From an uncultured Oscillospiraceae bacterium (GTDB lineage Bacteria; Bacillota; Clostridia; Oscillospirales; Oscillospiraceae), in assembly GCA_910587285.1 (NCBI GenBank), contig CAJULM010000012.1:7147-71146 (forward strand): a stretch of DNA of 64,000 nucleotides, read 5' to 3'. The notes under the pieces were generated by a model that saw only the letters and a list, made by a program, of their open reading frames with translations, did no database searches and was not told the DNA's origin. Both the position numbers and the translations under genes were made by a program. Each line of letters starts with the position of its first letter. Within the stretch, counting starts at the first letter, position 1. Positions 55,423 to 63,975 of this stretch are shown piece by piece.

Positions 55423-56334
55423 TTATTGCAGCTCGTACCGCTTCAAAATGGCGGTAAACCAGTCGGGCAGGGGGGCGTCCACCGTCATGCGCTCCCCGGT
55501 GGCGGGGTGGGTGAAGGTGAGCTGGGCGGCGTGGAGGCACTGGCCCGCCAGCCCCGGCACCGGCTTTTTCGCGCCGTACACCGTGTCGCCCAAAAGGGGG
55601 TGGCCCAGAAAGGCCATGTGCACCCGAATCTGATGGGTGCGGCCCGTCTCCAAGCGGCAGGTGAGGTGGGTGTGGCCGTTTTGGGCGCCGAGCACCTGCC
55701 AGTGGGTGACGGCTTCCCGGCCGTCGGAGGAGACGGCCATGCGCTTGCGGTCGGTTTTGTGCCGGGCGATAGGGACGCTCACCGTGCCGCAGTCCTTCCG
55801 AAACGTCCCCACAGCCACTCCGTGGTACAGCCGGAACAGGGAGTGGTCCTGGAGCTGAGCGGCCAGTGAGAGGTGGGCGCGGTCGTTTTTCGCGGCGATG
55901 ATAAGGCCGGAGGTGTCCCGGTCGATGCGGTGGACGATGCCGGGGCGCAGCGCCCCGTTGATTCCGGAGAGGGAATCTCCGCAGTGATATAACAGGGCGT
56001 TGACCAGGGTACCGTCTGGGTGGCCGGGGGCGGGGTGAACCACCATGCCCACGGGCTTGTTCACCACGATGACATCGCCGTCCTCGTAGGCCACGTCCAG
56101 GGGGATGTTCTGGGGAATTAGGTCCACCGCCTGGGGCTGGGGAGGCGTGATGAGCAGAGTGTCCCCCGGCTGAAGGCGGGCGTTTTTCTTCAGCGGCGCG
56201 CCATTCAGCGTCACCCGGCCCTCCTCCAGCCAGCGCACCGCTGCGGAGCGGGTGAGGCCGTCCAGCGCGGCGGCCAGCACGGCGTCCGCCCGGCCGGATT
56301 CAGGGACCGTCAGGGGGAAGCTGGGCAGCGTCAT
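55423..56334 (-). CDS. rluD: RluA-family 23S rRNA pseudouridine synthase
   Basis: Protein of 303 residues. An S4-like N-terminal segment (LTRSAAVRWLEEGRVTLNGA) is followed by the catalytic domain with VVNKPVGMVVHPAPGHPDGT, the active-site motif HRIDRDTSGLI (usually HRLDKDTSGL) and ETGRTHQIRVHMAFLGHPLL GD. Pseudouridylation of 23S rRNA is expected. The start overlaps lspA by 35 bases, which is the conserved lspA-rluD pair of Firmicutes. Confidence 0.94.
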   Translation of the reverse strand: MTLPSFPLTVPESGRADAVLAAALDGLTRSAAVRWLEEGRVTLNGAPLKKNARLQPGDTLLITPPQPQAVDLIPQNIPLDVAYEDGDVIVVNKPVGMVVHPAPGHPDGTLVNALLYHCGDSLSGINGALRPGIVHRIDRDTSGLIIAAKNDRAHLSLAAQLQDHSLFRLYHGVAVGTFRKDCGTVSVPIARHKTDRKRMAVSSDGREAVTHWQVLGAQNGHTHLTCRLETGRTHQIRVHMAFLGHPLLGDTVYGAKKPVPGLAGQCLHAAQLTFTHPATGERMTVDAPLPDWFTAILKRYELQ

Positions 56335-56806
56335 CCGTCTCGCCCTCCTTTTTTTCGTCCCGGCCCACGTAGAACCACACGTATAAAAACAGCAGGGGTA
56401 CGCCTACGGTGATGCAGCAGTCGGCTACATTGAACACGGCGAAATCCATAAAGGTGGTTTTGAACATATCGGTGACAAAGCCGAACACCACCCGGTCGAT
56501 GAGATTGCCCATTCCTCCGGCCAGCACCAGGGCGGCGGCCCAGCGGCCCAGGGCGTTCTTGAAAAAGCCCTTGATGATGAGGGCGCACATGGCCAGCACC
56601 ACCGCGGCGGAGATGAGGGTAAGCAGCCAGGTGTGGGTGCGCAGGATGGAGAAGGCCGCGCCGGTGTTCTGCACGTAGGTCAGGTCGAGGACGTGGGGGA
56701 TGAAGGGGACGGAGCCGCCCAGGGGTATGCCCGTGCGAACGGCCAGCTTGGTGAGCTGGTCGCCGAGGATCAGGAGGACGGCGAGGATGACGTAACTGTA
56801 ATACAT
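56300..56806 (-). CDS. lspA: Lipoprotein signal peptidase
   Basis: Protein of 168 residues and four membrane helices that cleaves prolipoprotein signal peptides. The catalytic aspartates are in GNLIDRVVFGFVTD and FAVFNVADCCITVG, with the conserved NTGAAFSIL between. The C-terminus has a charged extension (DEKKEGETDDAAQLPPDGP). I chose ATG 56806 with AGAAAGG; the ATG at 56827 lies in a sequence duplicated at 57840. It serves the several lipoproteins of the window. Confidence 0.95.
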   Translation of the reverse strand: MYYSYVILAVLLILGDQLTKLAVRTGIPLGGSVPFIPHVLDLTYVQNTGAAFSILRTHTWLLTLISAAVVLAMCALIIKGFFKNALGRWAAALVLAGGMGNLIDRVVFGFVTDMFKTTFMDFAVFNVADCCITVGVPLLFLYVWFYVGRDEKKEGETDDAAQLPPDGP

Positions 56807-56823
56807 GGGATCAGCCTTTCTGT

Positions 56824-57408
56824 TCATCGAATGTATTTGATCTGGGTGATGAGGCGGTCGGCCAGCCTGCGGGCAGGGGAGCGGCGGTCGGGAGAGAGGG
56901 TCAGGCCGGACAGGGCTGCCGCCTGCTCCGCCGCCTCCGAAATGGTGAGCTGGTCTGTGAGGATTTTGCGCTCGGTGATATCCGTTTCAAAGGTGTGCAG
57001 GCAGCGGTCGATCTGCTGTGCGCCCCAGGAGCCGGGCCCCTCCAGGCGGGAGGCCAGCCGCTTCAGCAGGGTTTCCCGGCTGGCCCAGAGGATGAAGTGG
57101 TTGACCTGGTGCTCTTTTGAGAGCGAACCCACCAGCTCGTCATAATAGGTTCGGTTCGTGAGGGTCATGGGGACGATGATGGGGCCGCCGTACCGAGAGG
57201 CGATGTAGTTCAGCAGCTCCAGGTTGAAGGAGCGCCACAGGGGGAAGTCCTGGAAATCGTCCCGCTCCAGGCCGGGGGGCAGATTGTCCCGGATGAAGAA
57301 CCCGGCGTTCTCGGGGTTGTAGACATAGGAGCCCGGCAGGCGGCGGTGGAGCTCATAGGCGGTCTGAGTCTTGCCCGCGCCGAAGGCGCCGTTGAGCCAG
57401 ATAATCAT
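56824..57408 (-). CDS. tmrB: TmrB-like P-loop ATP-binding protein (tunicamycin resistance family)
   Basis: Protein of 194 residues. It starts MIIWLNGAFGAGKTQTAYEL (Walker A GAFGAGKT) and continues with YVYNPENAGFFIRDNLPPGL, DFQDFPLWRSFNLELLNYIA, VPMTLTNRTYYDELVG and ASRETLLKRLASRLEGPGSW, closely following Bacillus TmrB as I remember it. TmrB protects against tunicamycin by binding it. The role here is inferred. Its last codons overlap the ribosome-binding region of lspA. Confidence 0.85.
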   Translation of the reverse strand: MIIWLNGAFGAGKTQTAYELHRRLPGSYVYNPENAGFFIRDNLPPGLERDDFQDFPLWRSFNLELLNYIASRYGGPIIVPMTLTNRTYYDELVGSLSKEHQVNHFILWASRETLLKRLASRLEGPGSWGAQQIDRCLHTFETDITERKILTDQLTISEAAEQAAALSGLTLSPDRRSPARRLADRLITQIKYIR

Positions 57409-57424
57409 GGGAGTGGCCGTCCTT

Positions 57425-57835
57425 TTACAATTTTTTTGCCAGCATCAGCTCATATGCCTCGCCGGGAGGCAGAAAGCCGCCCACAGCGGCATAGCCCAGC
57501 CGGCGGTAAAAATGCTGGGCGTATTCGTCGGACTGGGTGGAGGTCATGACCGTTTCATAGCCCGCCTGCTTCATTTGATCTTCCCAGTGCTCTACCAGTG
57601 AGCGGCCAAAGCCTTGGCCCCGGTGGGCGTCCAGAACATAGAGCAGATTCATAAAGGGGGTGTTGTCCCAAAACAGATTCCATCTCAACCAGCCGATAAA
57701 CACACTCTGCGCCTCCGCAACGTATACGCGGCCCAGGCGGACGCTGTGTTCCAGCTCCCGGGGGGAGATATGGCGGTCGTGCTGTTGCAGCGTTGGGAGG
57801 TCGTCCGGCGAGGCGGTGCGGATAACGGATAACAT
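57425..57835 (-). CDS. GNAT-family N-acetyltransferase
   Basis: Protein of 136 residues with the GNAT acetyl-CoA motif DAHRGQGFGRSLVEHWEDQM (R-x-x-G-x-G) and an Asn/Tyr-rich end HFYRRLGYAAVGGFLPPGEA. The substrate is unknown. ATG 57835 follows AGAAAGG; this start region repeats that of lspA (20 identical bases). It lies 16 bases after tmrB on the same strand and 4 bases after the Sel1 gene's end. Confidence 0.88.
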   Translation of the reverse strand: MLSVIRTASPDDLPTLQQHDRHISPRELEHSVRLGRVYVAEAQSVFIGWLRWNLFWDNTPFMNLLYVLDAHRGQGFGRSLVEHWEDQMKQAGYETVMTSTQSDEYAQHFYRRLGYAAVGGFLPPGEAYELMLAKKL

Positions 57836-57839
57836 GAGA

Positions 57840-58238
57840 TCAGCCTTTCTGTTCATCGAGTATTATACCAAGCTCCTGGCACTTTTTCAGGGCAAACGCA
57901 TGATTCTGCCCTGCCGCCTGTTGATACCAGTATTTTGCCTGCGCGAGGTCGGCTGCCGTTCCGATGCCTTCCTCGTAGAACTCGGCAAGGTTATACTGCG
58001 CGTCCCAGTCGCCGTGTTCGGCGGCTCGTTTCGTCCAGGCAAACGCCTGGGACAGATCCTTTTCCACGCCTAAGCCCTCATGGTAGAAATACCCCACCTG
58101 ACACTCCGCCAGCGGGTAGCCGCCCTCGGCCAGCGCCAGATAGCCCTGGAAGCATTTTTCATACTGCCCGGTTTTGAAATATTTCTCAATGAGACGGTTA
58201 CACTGGTCAAATTCTTTACATGGCTTGTAATAGCCCAT
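57840..58238 (-). CDS. Sel1-repeat (TPR-like) protein
   Basis: Protein of 132 residues with about three Sel1 units: GYPLAECQVGYFYHEGLGVE, KDLSQAFAWTKRAAEHGDWD and AQYNLAEFYEEGIGTAADLA. They form a small helical scaffold for protein contacts. There is no signal peptide and no partner can be deduced. The last codons (DEQKG and stop) lie in the 20-base sequence shared with the lspA start region. The ribosome-binding site is weak. Confidence 0.85.
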   Translation of the reverse strand: MGYYKPCKEFDQCNRLIEKYFKTGQYEKCFQGYLALAEGGYPLAECQVGYFYHEGLGVEKDLSQAFAWTKRAAEHGDWDAQYNLAEFYEEGIGTAADLAQAKYWYQQAAGQNHAFALKKCQELGIILDEQKG

Positions 58239-58268
58239 GATTTGATCACCTGCAATTTCAAAAAATAG

Positions 58269-58296
58269 CTGCCGGGGCCGTAAAACCCCGGCAGTT
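58269..58296 (-). terminator. Terminator of nfnAB
   Basis: The stem CTGCCGGGG/CCCCGGCAG with an 8-base loop; on the minus strand it is followed by CTATTTTTTG. Confidence 0.8.
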
Positions 58297-58314
58297 ATTA
58301 TAGCACAGTTTCTC

Positions 58315-59724
58315 TTATTTGGAAAGGGCCTCGTGGATGGCCTGGGCGGCGGTCTTGCCCGCGCCCATGGCCAGGATCACCGTGGCCGCGCCTGTTACCG
58401 CGTCCCCCCCGGCGTATACGCCCTCCCGGCTGGTGAGGCCGTGCTCATCGGCCAGGATGCCGCCCCACTTCTCGGTATCCAGCCCTTGGGTGGTGGACTT
58501 GATGAGGGGATTGGGGCTGGTGCCCAGGGCCATGATCACGCAGTCCAGCTCCAGCTCAAATTCGCTGCCCTCCTTGACGATGGGGCGGCGGCGGCCGGAG
58601 GCGTCCGGCTCGCCCAGGGCCATCTCCACGCAGCGGATGCCGCGCACCGAGCCGTTTTTGGGGTCCCGGGGGTCGTCCGGGTTGTGATAGCCCAAAATTG
58701 CGGTGGGATTGGTGAGGGTTTTGAAGACAATGCCCTCCTCCTTGGCGTGGTCCACCTCCTCCGCCCGGGCGGGCAGCTCCGCCTCGCTGCGGCGGTAGAC
58801 GACAGTCACCTCCGCCCCCAGGCGCTTGGCGCACCGGGCGGCGTCCATGGCTACGTTGCCGCCCCCCACCACCGCCACCCGCCTGGCCCGCTGGATGGGG
58901 GTGTCGGAGCCGTCCTGGTAGGCCTTCATCAGATTGATTCGGGTGAGGAACTCGTTGGCGGAGTAGACCCCCTTCAGGTTTTCGCCGGGGATGCCCATAA
59001 ACTTGGGCAGGCCCGCGCCGGTGCCGATGAACACCGCTTCAAAGCCCTGCTCCTCCTTCAGCTCGTCGATGGTGACGGACCGGCCTACCACCATATTGGT
59101 CTCGATTTTCACGCCCAGCTCCTTCAGGGTATCCACCTCCTGCTGGACGATGGACTTGGGAAGGCGGAACTCGGGGATGCCGTATACCAGCACGCCGCCG
59201 GCCAGGTGCAGGGCCTCGAACACCGTCACGTCGTAGCCCTTTTTGGCCAGGTCCCCCGCGCAGGTCAGCCCCGCCGGGCCGGAGCCGATGACGGCTACCC
59301 TGTGCCCGTTGGGGGCGGGTCTCTGGGGCTGCTTCAAAGCGTGGGTATTGTGCCAGTCGGCGGCGAAGCGCTCCAGCCGGCCGATGGCCACGGCCTCCCC
59401 CTTGACGCCCCGGACACACTTGGCCTCGCACTGGTTCTCCTGGGGGCACACCCGGCCGCATACGGCGGGAAGGGCGGAGTCCCGGGCGATGATCTGATAG
59501 GCGCCCTCAAAATCCCCCTGGGCCATCCGGGCGATGAAATCGGGGATATTGATCCGCACGGGGCAGCCGGACACGCAGGGACGGTGCTTGCAGTTCAGGC
59601 ATCGCCGGGCCTCGTCCACGGCCTGCTCGGGGGTGTAGCCCAGGGCCACCTCGCCGAAGTTGCCGGCCCGGACCTGGGGGTCCTGATGGGGCATGGGGTT
59701 TTTATCCGGTCTCATGTTGGGCAT
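58315..59724 (-). CDS. nfnB: NADH-dependent ferredoxin:NADP+ oxidoreductase, large subunit (GltD-like)
   Basis: Flavin and iron-sulfur subunit of 469 residues. The N-terminal cluster motif CLNCKHRPCVSGCP and later CGRVCPQENQCEAKC bind two [4Fe-4S]. FAD binding is at VAVIGSGPAGLTCAGDLAKK, NADP binding at VAVVGGGNVAMDAARCAKRL, and the C-terminal GGDAVTGAATVILAMGAGKT AAQA completes the fold. Alone it resembles glutamate synthase small subunit, but the adjacent NfnA gene identifies it as the bifurcating Nfn complex, which couples NADPH, NADH and ferredoxin and serves butyrate-type metabolism. AGGAGGTG precedes the ATG. Confidence 0.9.
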   Translation of the reverse strand: MPNMRPDKNPMPHQDPQVRAGNFGEVALGYTPEQAVDEARRCLNCKHRPCVSGCPVRINIPDFIARMAQGDFEGAYQIIARDSALPAVCGRVCPQENQCEAKCVRGVKGEAVAIGRLERFAADWHNTHALKQPQRPAPNGHRVAVIGSGPAGLTCAGDLAKKGYDVTVFEALHLAGGVLVYGIPEFRLPKSIVQQEVDTLKELGVKIETNMVVGRSVTIDELKEEQGFEAVFIGTGAGLPKFMGIPGENLKGVYSANEFLTRINLMKAYQDGSDTPIQRARRVAVVGGGNVAMDAARCAKRLGAEVTVVYRRSEAELPARAEEVDHAKEEGIVFKTLTNPTAILGYHNPDDPRDPKNGSVRGIRCVEMALGEPDASGRRRPIVKEGSEFELELDCVIMALGTSPNPLIKSTTQGLDTEKWGGILADEHGLTSREGVYAGGDAVTGAATVILAMGAGKTAAQAIHEALSK

Positions 59725-59726
59725 GG

Positions 59727-60569
59727 TTATTGCACCTCCTGGCGGAACAGGTTACAGGCCGCATCGTGGGCATGGCGCTCGAAGTCCCGGTAAACCGCGC
59801 CCCGGGCCATGGCCTCGTCGAAGTCCACCTGGTGGCCGTCGAACTCCGGACCGTCCACACAGGCGAACTTGGTCTGCCCGCCCACGGTGAGCCGGCAGCC
59901 GCCGCACATACCCGTGCCATCGATCATGATGGGGTTCATGGATACCACGGTGGGGATGTTATATTCCTTGGTGAGCAGGGAGACAAATTTCATCATGGGG
60001 ATGGGGCCGATGGCAATCACCCGGTCGTACTGGGCGCCGGCCTCAATCTGCTCCCGCAGCAGGTCCGTGACCAGGGCCTTGCGGCCGTAGGAGCCGTCGT
60101 CGGTGCCGATGAGCAGCTGGGCGGAGGCGGCGCGGAACTCGTCCTCCAAAATCACCAGATCCCTGGTGCGGAAGCCCACAATCAGGTCCACGTGACAGCC
60201 CACGTCGTGGAGCTTCTTGGCCACAGGGTAGGCGATGGCGGTGCCCACGCCGCCCCCTACCACGGCCACCCGCTTCAGGCCGCCGGTCTCCGTGGCCCGG
60301 CCCAGGGGGCCCACGAAATCCTGAAGGAAGTCCCCTGCTTCTTTATGGTTGAGCTTTTCGGTGGTGCCGCCCACCACCTGGAAGATGATGGTGACGGTGC
60401 CCTTTTCCCGGTCAAAGTCCGCGATGGTTAGGGGGATGCGCTCGCCCTGCTCATCCACCCGGAGGATGATGAACTGGCCGGGCTGCGCCTTGCGGGCCAC
60501 GGCGGGGGCCTCCACCTCCATCAGCGTGACGGTGGGATTGAGCGGGCGCTTGGTTACGATTCGGTACAT
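59727..60569 (-). CDS. nfnA: NADH-dependent ferredoxin:NADP+ oxidoreductase, small subunit
   Basis: Protein of 280 residues of the ferredoxin-NADP reductase/PyrK type. FAD contacts RVDEQGERIPLTIADFDREK, NAD contacts VAVVGGGVGTAIAYPVAKKL and a C-terminal [2Fe-2S] motif with CGGCR and FACVDGPEF. It starts the nfnAB operon and ends three bases before nfnB. GAGGGGTC lies before its ATG. The alternative reading, sulfide dehydrogenase subunits, is the same protein pair. Confidence 0.92.
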   Translation of the reverse strand: MYRIVTKRPLNPTVTLMEVEAPAVARKAQPGQFIILRVDEQGERIPLTIADFDREKGTVTIIFQVVGGTTEKLNHKEAGDFLQDFVGPLGRATETGGLKRVAVVGGGVGTAIAYPVAKKLHDVGCHVDLIVGFRTRDLVILEDEFRAASAQLLIGTDDGSYGRKALVTDLLREQIEAGAQYDRVIAIGPIPMMKFVSLLTKEYNIPTVVSMNPIMIDGTGMCGGCRLTVGGQTKFACVDGPEFDGHQVDFDEAMARGAVYRDFERHAHDAACNLFRQEVQ

Positions 60570-60710
60570 AGGCTGACCCCTCTTTTTGCAGTGTTTTAAA
60601 GGGAAGCCCGGCGACAGGCTTCATATTTATATTTTAGCACGGTAACGTGGCAGCGTCAATTTACGATTTTCCAAACAATCGGACAAAAAATGGGGATTTG
60701 CCGGGTTTTT

Positions 60711-60739
60711 GCATAGTTTTATCCCCGCCATGGCATACT
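60711..60739 (+). promoter_or_regulatory. Sigma-G-type forespore promoter of the ger operon
   Basis: GCATA (60711-60715) and CATACT (60734-60739) are 18 bases apart, matching the sigma-G pattern. It lies 22 bases before the start codon. ger operons of Bacillus are sigma-G dependent. Confidence 0.65.
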
Positions 60740-60761
60740 GGTGGAAAAGGAGGCGGATTCC

Positions 60762-62282
60762 TTGGGTATTTTTGGCGCGAAAAAGCACACGCCGCCCCCC
60801 CACCCGCGGCAGGAGCCGCGCTATGACATCCCGGTGACTGCGGGCGCCATCGCCGCAGTGTTTGAGCGCTGCGCCGACTTCAACCGGCGCACCCTCTACC
60901 TGAACAACGACCCGGCGCGGCAGGTGGAGATGCTGTTCATCGCCGGGCAGGTGCGCAACGAGCGGGCGTGTGACTATGTGTTGCGGCCGCTGACCCAGAA
61001 TGAGGCGCTGCGCTCCGCCCCCGACATGGACGCGGCCTTCGACCTGATGGAAAAGGGAGGACTGTACTCCCTGGTGGTCCAGAGCCGGGATCGGGCAGAC
61101 CAGGTGATTTTTGACCTGATCGACGGGGCGGTGGCTCTGTTTTTCCCGGGGAAGGAGAGGGTACTCACCCTGTCCGCAGGGACGGAGGAGAAGCGGTCCG
61201 TGTCCAACCCGGAGAACGAGCCCGATGTGAAGGGGGCCAGGGACGCCTTTGTGGAGAGCGTGCGCACCAATACGTCCTTGGTGCGGCGGCGGTTCCGGGC
61301 CCCGGAGCTGAAGGTTGAGGAGCAGATTGTGGGGCGGCAGTCCCTCACGCCGGTGGACGTATTATATGTGGAGGGCATCGCCGACCCGGAGCTGGCCCGG
61401 CAGGTGAAGGCCAAGGTGGAGCAGATCGACATCGACGCCCTTTTGATGACGGGGAACCTGGAGCAGTATGTGGCCAACGAGGGCCATACCGCCTTTCCGT
61501 TGACGGCCTACACCGAGCGGCCTGACCGGTTCTGCACCGGGCTGGCGGAGGGGCGGGTGGGGGTGATTGTGGACGGCATCCCCATGGGGTGGCTGTTTCC
61601 CGCCACCCTGGACAGCTTTTTCCGCACGGGGCAGGACCGCAGCACCAGCTGGGCGGTGGCGGGGGCGCTGTCCGTATTGCGCTATCTATGTATGCTCGTC
61701 ACCCTGTTTCTGCCGGGGCTGTATGCGGCGGCGGTGCTGTTTTACCCGGAGCTCATTCCGGTGAAGCTGGCCCTGTCCATCATCGCCGCCAAGGCGGACG
61801 TGCCTTTCTCCACCCTGACGGAGATTTTGGTGATGCTGCTGGCATTTGAGGTCTTACAGGAGGCGGGGCTGCGCCTGCCCTCCTCCATCGGGCAGACGGT
61901 GTCCATTTTAGGCGGACTGGTGGTGGGCTCGGCGGCGGTGGAGGCCAAGCTGGTGTCCCCGGCGGTGCTGGTGGTGGTGGCCATTGCGGGCATCGCAGGG
62001 TACACCGCCCCCAGCCAGGACTTTGCCGGGGCGCTGCGGCTGTGGCGGTTCGGGCTGACCATTGCGGGGGGACTGTTGGGGCTGACGGGACTGGTGCTGG
62101 CGGGTATGGCGCTGGTGTACCGGCTGGCGGGGCTTTCCAGCCTGGGGGTGGCGTATCTCACCCCCTTCGCCTCCAACGCAGGGCGGCAGAAGGAGGGGCA
62201 CACAGTGCTGCGGGAGCCGCTGCCCGATGTGAAGACCCGGCCGGACTATTTGAATACGGAGAACAGGAGGAACCAGGGGTGA
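60762..62282 (+). CDS. gerAA: Spore germinant receptor A subunit (GerA/SpoVAF family)
   Basis: Protein of about 506 residues of the spore inner membrane. The cytoplasmic N-terminal half holds the family features FIAGQVRNERACDYVLRPLT, VRTNTSLVRRRFRAPELKVE and VDVLYVEGIADPELARQVKA. The C-terminal half has five hydrophobic segments with FYPELIPVKLALSIIAAKAD VPFS and EVLQEAGLRLPSSIGQTVSI LGGLVVGSAAVEA. I chose TTG 60762 after AGGAGG; the GTG at 60741 would add seven residues but precedes the ribosome-binding site. The protein forms the receptor with the next two gene products. Confidence 0.92.
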   Translation: MGIFGAKKHTPPPHPRQEPRYDIPVTAGAIAAVFERCADFNRRTLYLNNDPARQVEMLFIAGQVRNERACDYVLRPLTQNEALRSAPDMDAAFDLMEKGGLYSLVVQSRDRADQVIFDLIDGAVALFFPGKERVLTLSAGTEEKRSVSNPENEPDVKGARDAFVESVRTNTSLVRRRFRAPELKVEEQIVGRQSLTPVDVLYVEGIADPELARQVKAKVEQIDIDALLMTGNLEQYVANEGHTAFPLTAYTERPDRFCTGLAEGRVGVIVDGIPMGWLFPATLDSFFRTGQDRSTSWAVAGALSVLRYLCMLVTLFLPGLYAAAVLFYPELIPVKLALSIIAAKADVPFSTLTEILVMLLAFEVLQEAGLRLPSSIGQTVSILGGLVVGSAAVEAKLVSPAVLVVVAIAGIAGYTAPSQDFAGALRLWRFGLTIAGGLLGLTGLVLAGMALVYRLAGLSSLGVAYLTPFASNAGRQKEGHTVLREPLPDVKTRPDYLNTENRRNQG

Positions 62283-62836
62283 GAAAGTGGCTGCTGGTGT
62301 GCATTGGGCTGTCGGTGCTGCTGGCGGGGTGGCGCCCCGCCCCCAAGGAGCCGGAGGGGCTGGCTTTGGTGCGCGTGCTGGGAGTTGACGGCTCGAACCC
62401 GGTTACGCTGACGGCGGTGTGCGGCGGAGAGGACCAGGGGGACCAAAGCAGGGGACGGTGCGCCGGGGGCAGCTTCGCCCGGGCGCTGGAATGCTTGCCC
62501 TGGTCGGGGGAGAAGGAGCTGTCCCTCACCAGCGTGTCTTACCTCATTGTGGGGCGGGACGTGGACTTAGAGCAGGTGCTGCTGGGGGCGCTGCGCAATG
62601 AGGAGCTGGGGGCGGCGTGTACGGTCTGGCTGGCGGAGAATGGGGCGGCGGCGCTGTTGGACAGCTGCCAGGACCCGGCAGCCGCCCTGAAGCTGCTGGA
62701 GCGCCGGGGGGTGGAGACCCCCACGGTGGTGGAGGCGCTGGCGGCGCTGTATGGCGGAGACAGCCTGATCCTGCCCTTACTGGATGGGGCGGGACCGGGC
62801 TTGATCGACTGGGAGGAGTGGAGGATAGCGGCATGA
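62279..62836 (+). CDS. gerAC: GerC-like germination protein, shortened and without lipobox cysteine
   Basis: Protein of 185 residues, about half of the usual 360-400. It begins with a signal-like RKWLLVCIGLSVLLAGWRPA; in GerC lipoproteins the corresponding place is LTGCWD, so the Cys that is normally lipidated is missing between Gly and Trp. The following ALVRVLGVDGSNPVTLTAVC corresponds to the N-terminal GerC domain, and the later domains are absent. The GTG start overlaps the stop of the A gene as GTGA, AGGAGG precedes it, and the end overlaps the next gene by ATGA. It may act as an unlipidated or minimal C subunit. Confidence 0.78.
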   Translation: MRKWLLVCIGLSVLLAGWRPAPKEPEGLALVRVLGVDGSNPVTLTAVCGGEDQGDQSRGRCAGGSFARALECLPWSGEKELSLTSVSYLIVGRDVDLEQVLLGALRNEELGAACTVWLAENGAAALLDSCQDPAAALKLLERRGVETPTVVEALAALYGGDSLILPLLDGAGPGLIDWEEWRIAA

Positions 62837-63759
62837 AAAGCGAGACGCTGTCGGCAAGGCAGCTACGGGTGGCGGTGATCACCGGGGGGCTGTCCACTGG
62901 GGCGGCCGCTGCGGGCCGGGCAGACTGGCGGTGGCTGCTGCCGGTGGCGGCGGTGGGGACGTTAGCGGGATGGCTGCTGCTGCGTCGGTTGGAGGGAAAG
63001 ACTCTGCATCCGGTGGTGAACACCCTGTATTGCGCTTGGTCGGTGGTGCTGATGGCGGATGTGCTGCGCCGGACGGCACAGCGCATCCAAGGGGCGGCGG
63101 GCGGCCGGGGAAACGCGGCGTGGCTGTTGGCGCTACTGGTGCTGCCCCTGATTTGGATGGGCTGGGGGAAGGCGGCGGCCTTCTTTCGGGCAGTGGAGAT
63201 CTTCTGGCTGGCAACCGTGGTGACTGTGGCGGCTATTTTGCTGCTGGGGATACCCCGGGTGGACTGGCGGTGGGCGGTGGAGCCGGTGGGAAGCTGGCAG
63301 GAGTCCCTGGGTGCGGGGGCGCTGATCATGTCCACGGGACTGTTCGCTCTGCCACATCTATATAAGGTAAAGCCGGAAGTGAATGAGGGAATATGGCGGG
63401 GGCCGGTGTGGCTGGGGATGCTGGGCGTTCTCAGTGCGGTGCTGGGGCTGGTCGCCCAGGGGCTGCTCAGCCCAGGGGTAGCAGCCAAGCTGGACGGGCC
63501 ATTTTTTGCCGCAGCGGGGCTGTTAGGAGACAGCGCGCGTCTGGAGGGGCTGGTCTCCGCCCTGTGGTTGCTGCCTGATTTGACCTTGGCGGGGCTGCTG
63601 TCCCGGGCGTGGGGAGAGCGGCGCGGGCCGGCGGTGGCGTCCGCCGCCGCGCTGGGGTTGGCGTTCACGGGGCTTTCTCTGCCGGTTCAGGGACTGGCGC
63701 TGGGGGGCGTTGCGCTGGCGGTTCTATCGGCGGTGGCTCCACTCAGAGGGAATAAATAG
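62833..63759 (+). CDS. gerAB: Spore germination permease (GerB/APC family)
   Basis: Integral membrane protein of 308 residues with about ten hydrophobic helices, for example WLLPVAAVGTLAGWLLL, LLALLVLPLIWMGWG and GLVSALWLLPDLTLAGLL. GerB proteins are about 360 residues, so this one is short by roughly one or two helices. The start MKSETLSARQLRVAVITGGL aligns with the family's N-terminal helix. It completes the A-C-B receptor operon; the order differs from the common A-B-C. Confidence 0.85.
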   Translation: MKSETLSARQLRVAVITGGLSTGAAAAGRADWRWLLPVAAVGTLAGWLLLRRLEGKTLHPVVNTLYCAWSVVLMADVLRRTAQRIQGAAGGRGNAAWLLALLVLPLIWMGWGKAAAFFRAVEIFWLATVVTVAAILLLGIPRVDWRWAVEPVGSWQESLGAGALIMSTGLFALPHLYKVKPEVNEGIWRGPVWLGMLGVLSAVLGLVAQGLLSPGVAAKLDGPFFAAAGLLGDSARLEGLVSALWLLPDLTLAGLLSRAWGERRGPAVASAAALGLAFTGLSLPVQGLALGGVALAVLSAVAPLRGNK

Positions 63760-63841
63760 TGGGTGATTTGGAGAAAGAATCCCACATTTTGTGGTGGGAG
63801 GAAGAAAATGAAAAAAGGATGAAAAAATACGAAAAAAGGTG

Positions 63842-63975
63842 TTGACAAAGGGCCCGGAGTCTGTTATATTAGCAAAGCGCTCGACAGACGGGCGAGAGGT
63901 TCAGAAAGCCAGCAAAAAATAATTTGCAGGAAAACGAAAAAACCTCTTGACAAGCTCCGGACGGTGTGATATACT
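63842..63975 (+). promoter_or_regulatory. Two tandem strong promoters, probably of an rRNA operon
   Basis: P1: TTGACA (63842-63847), 17 bases, TATATT (63865-63870). P2: TTGACA (63947-63952), 17 bases, TATACT (63970-63975). Tandem near-consensus promoters before a GC-rich leader are characteristic of rrn operons. The transcribed region lies beyond the window end. Confidence 0.7.
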
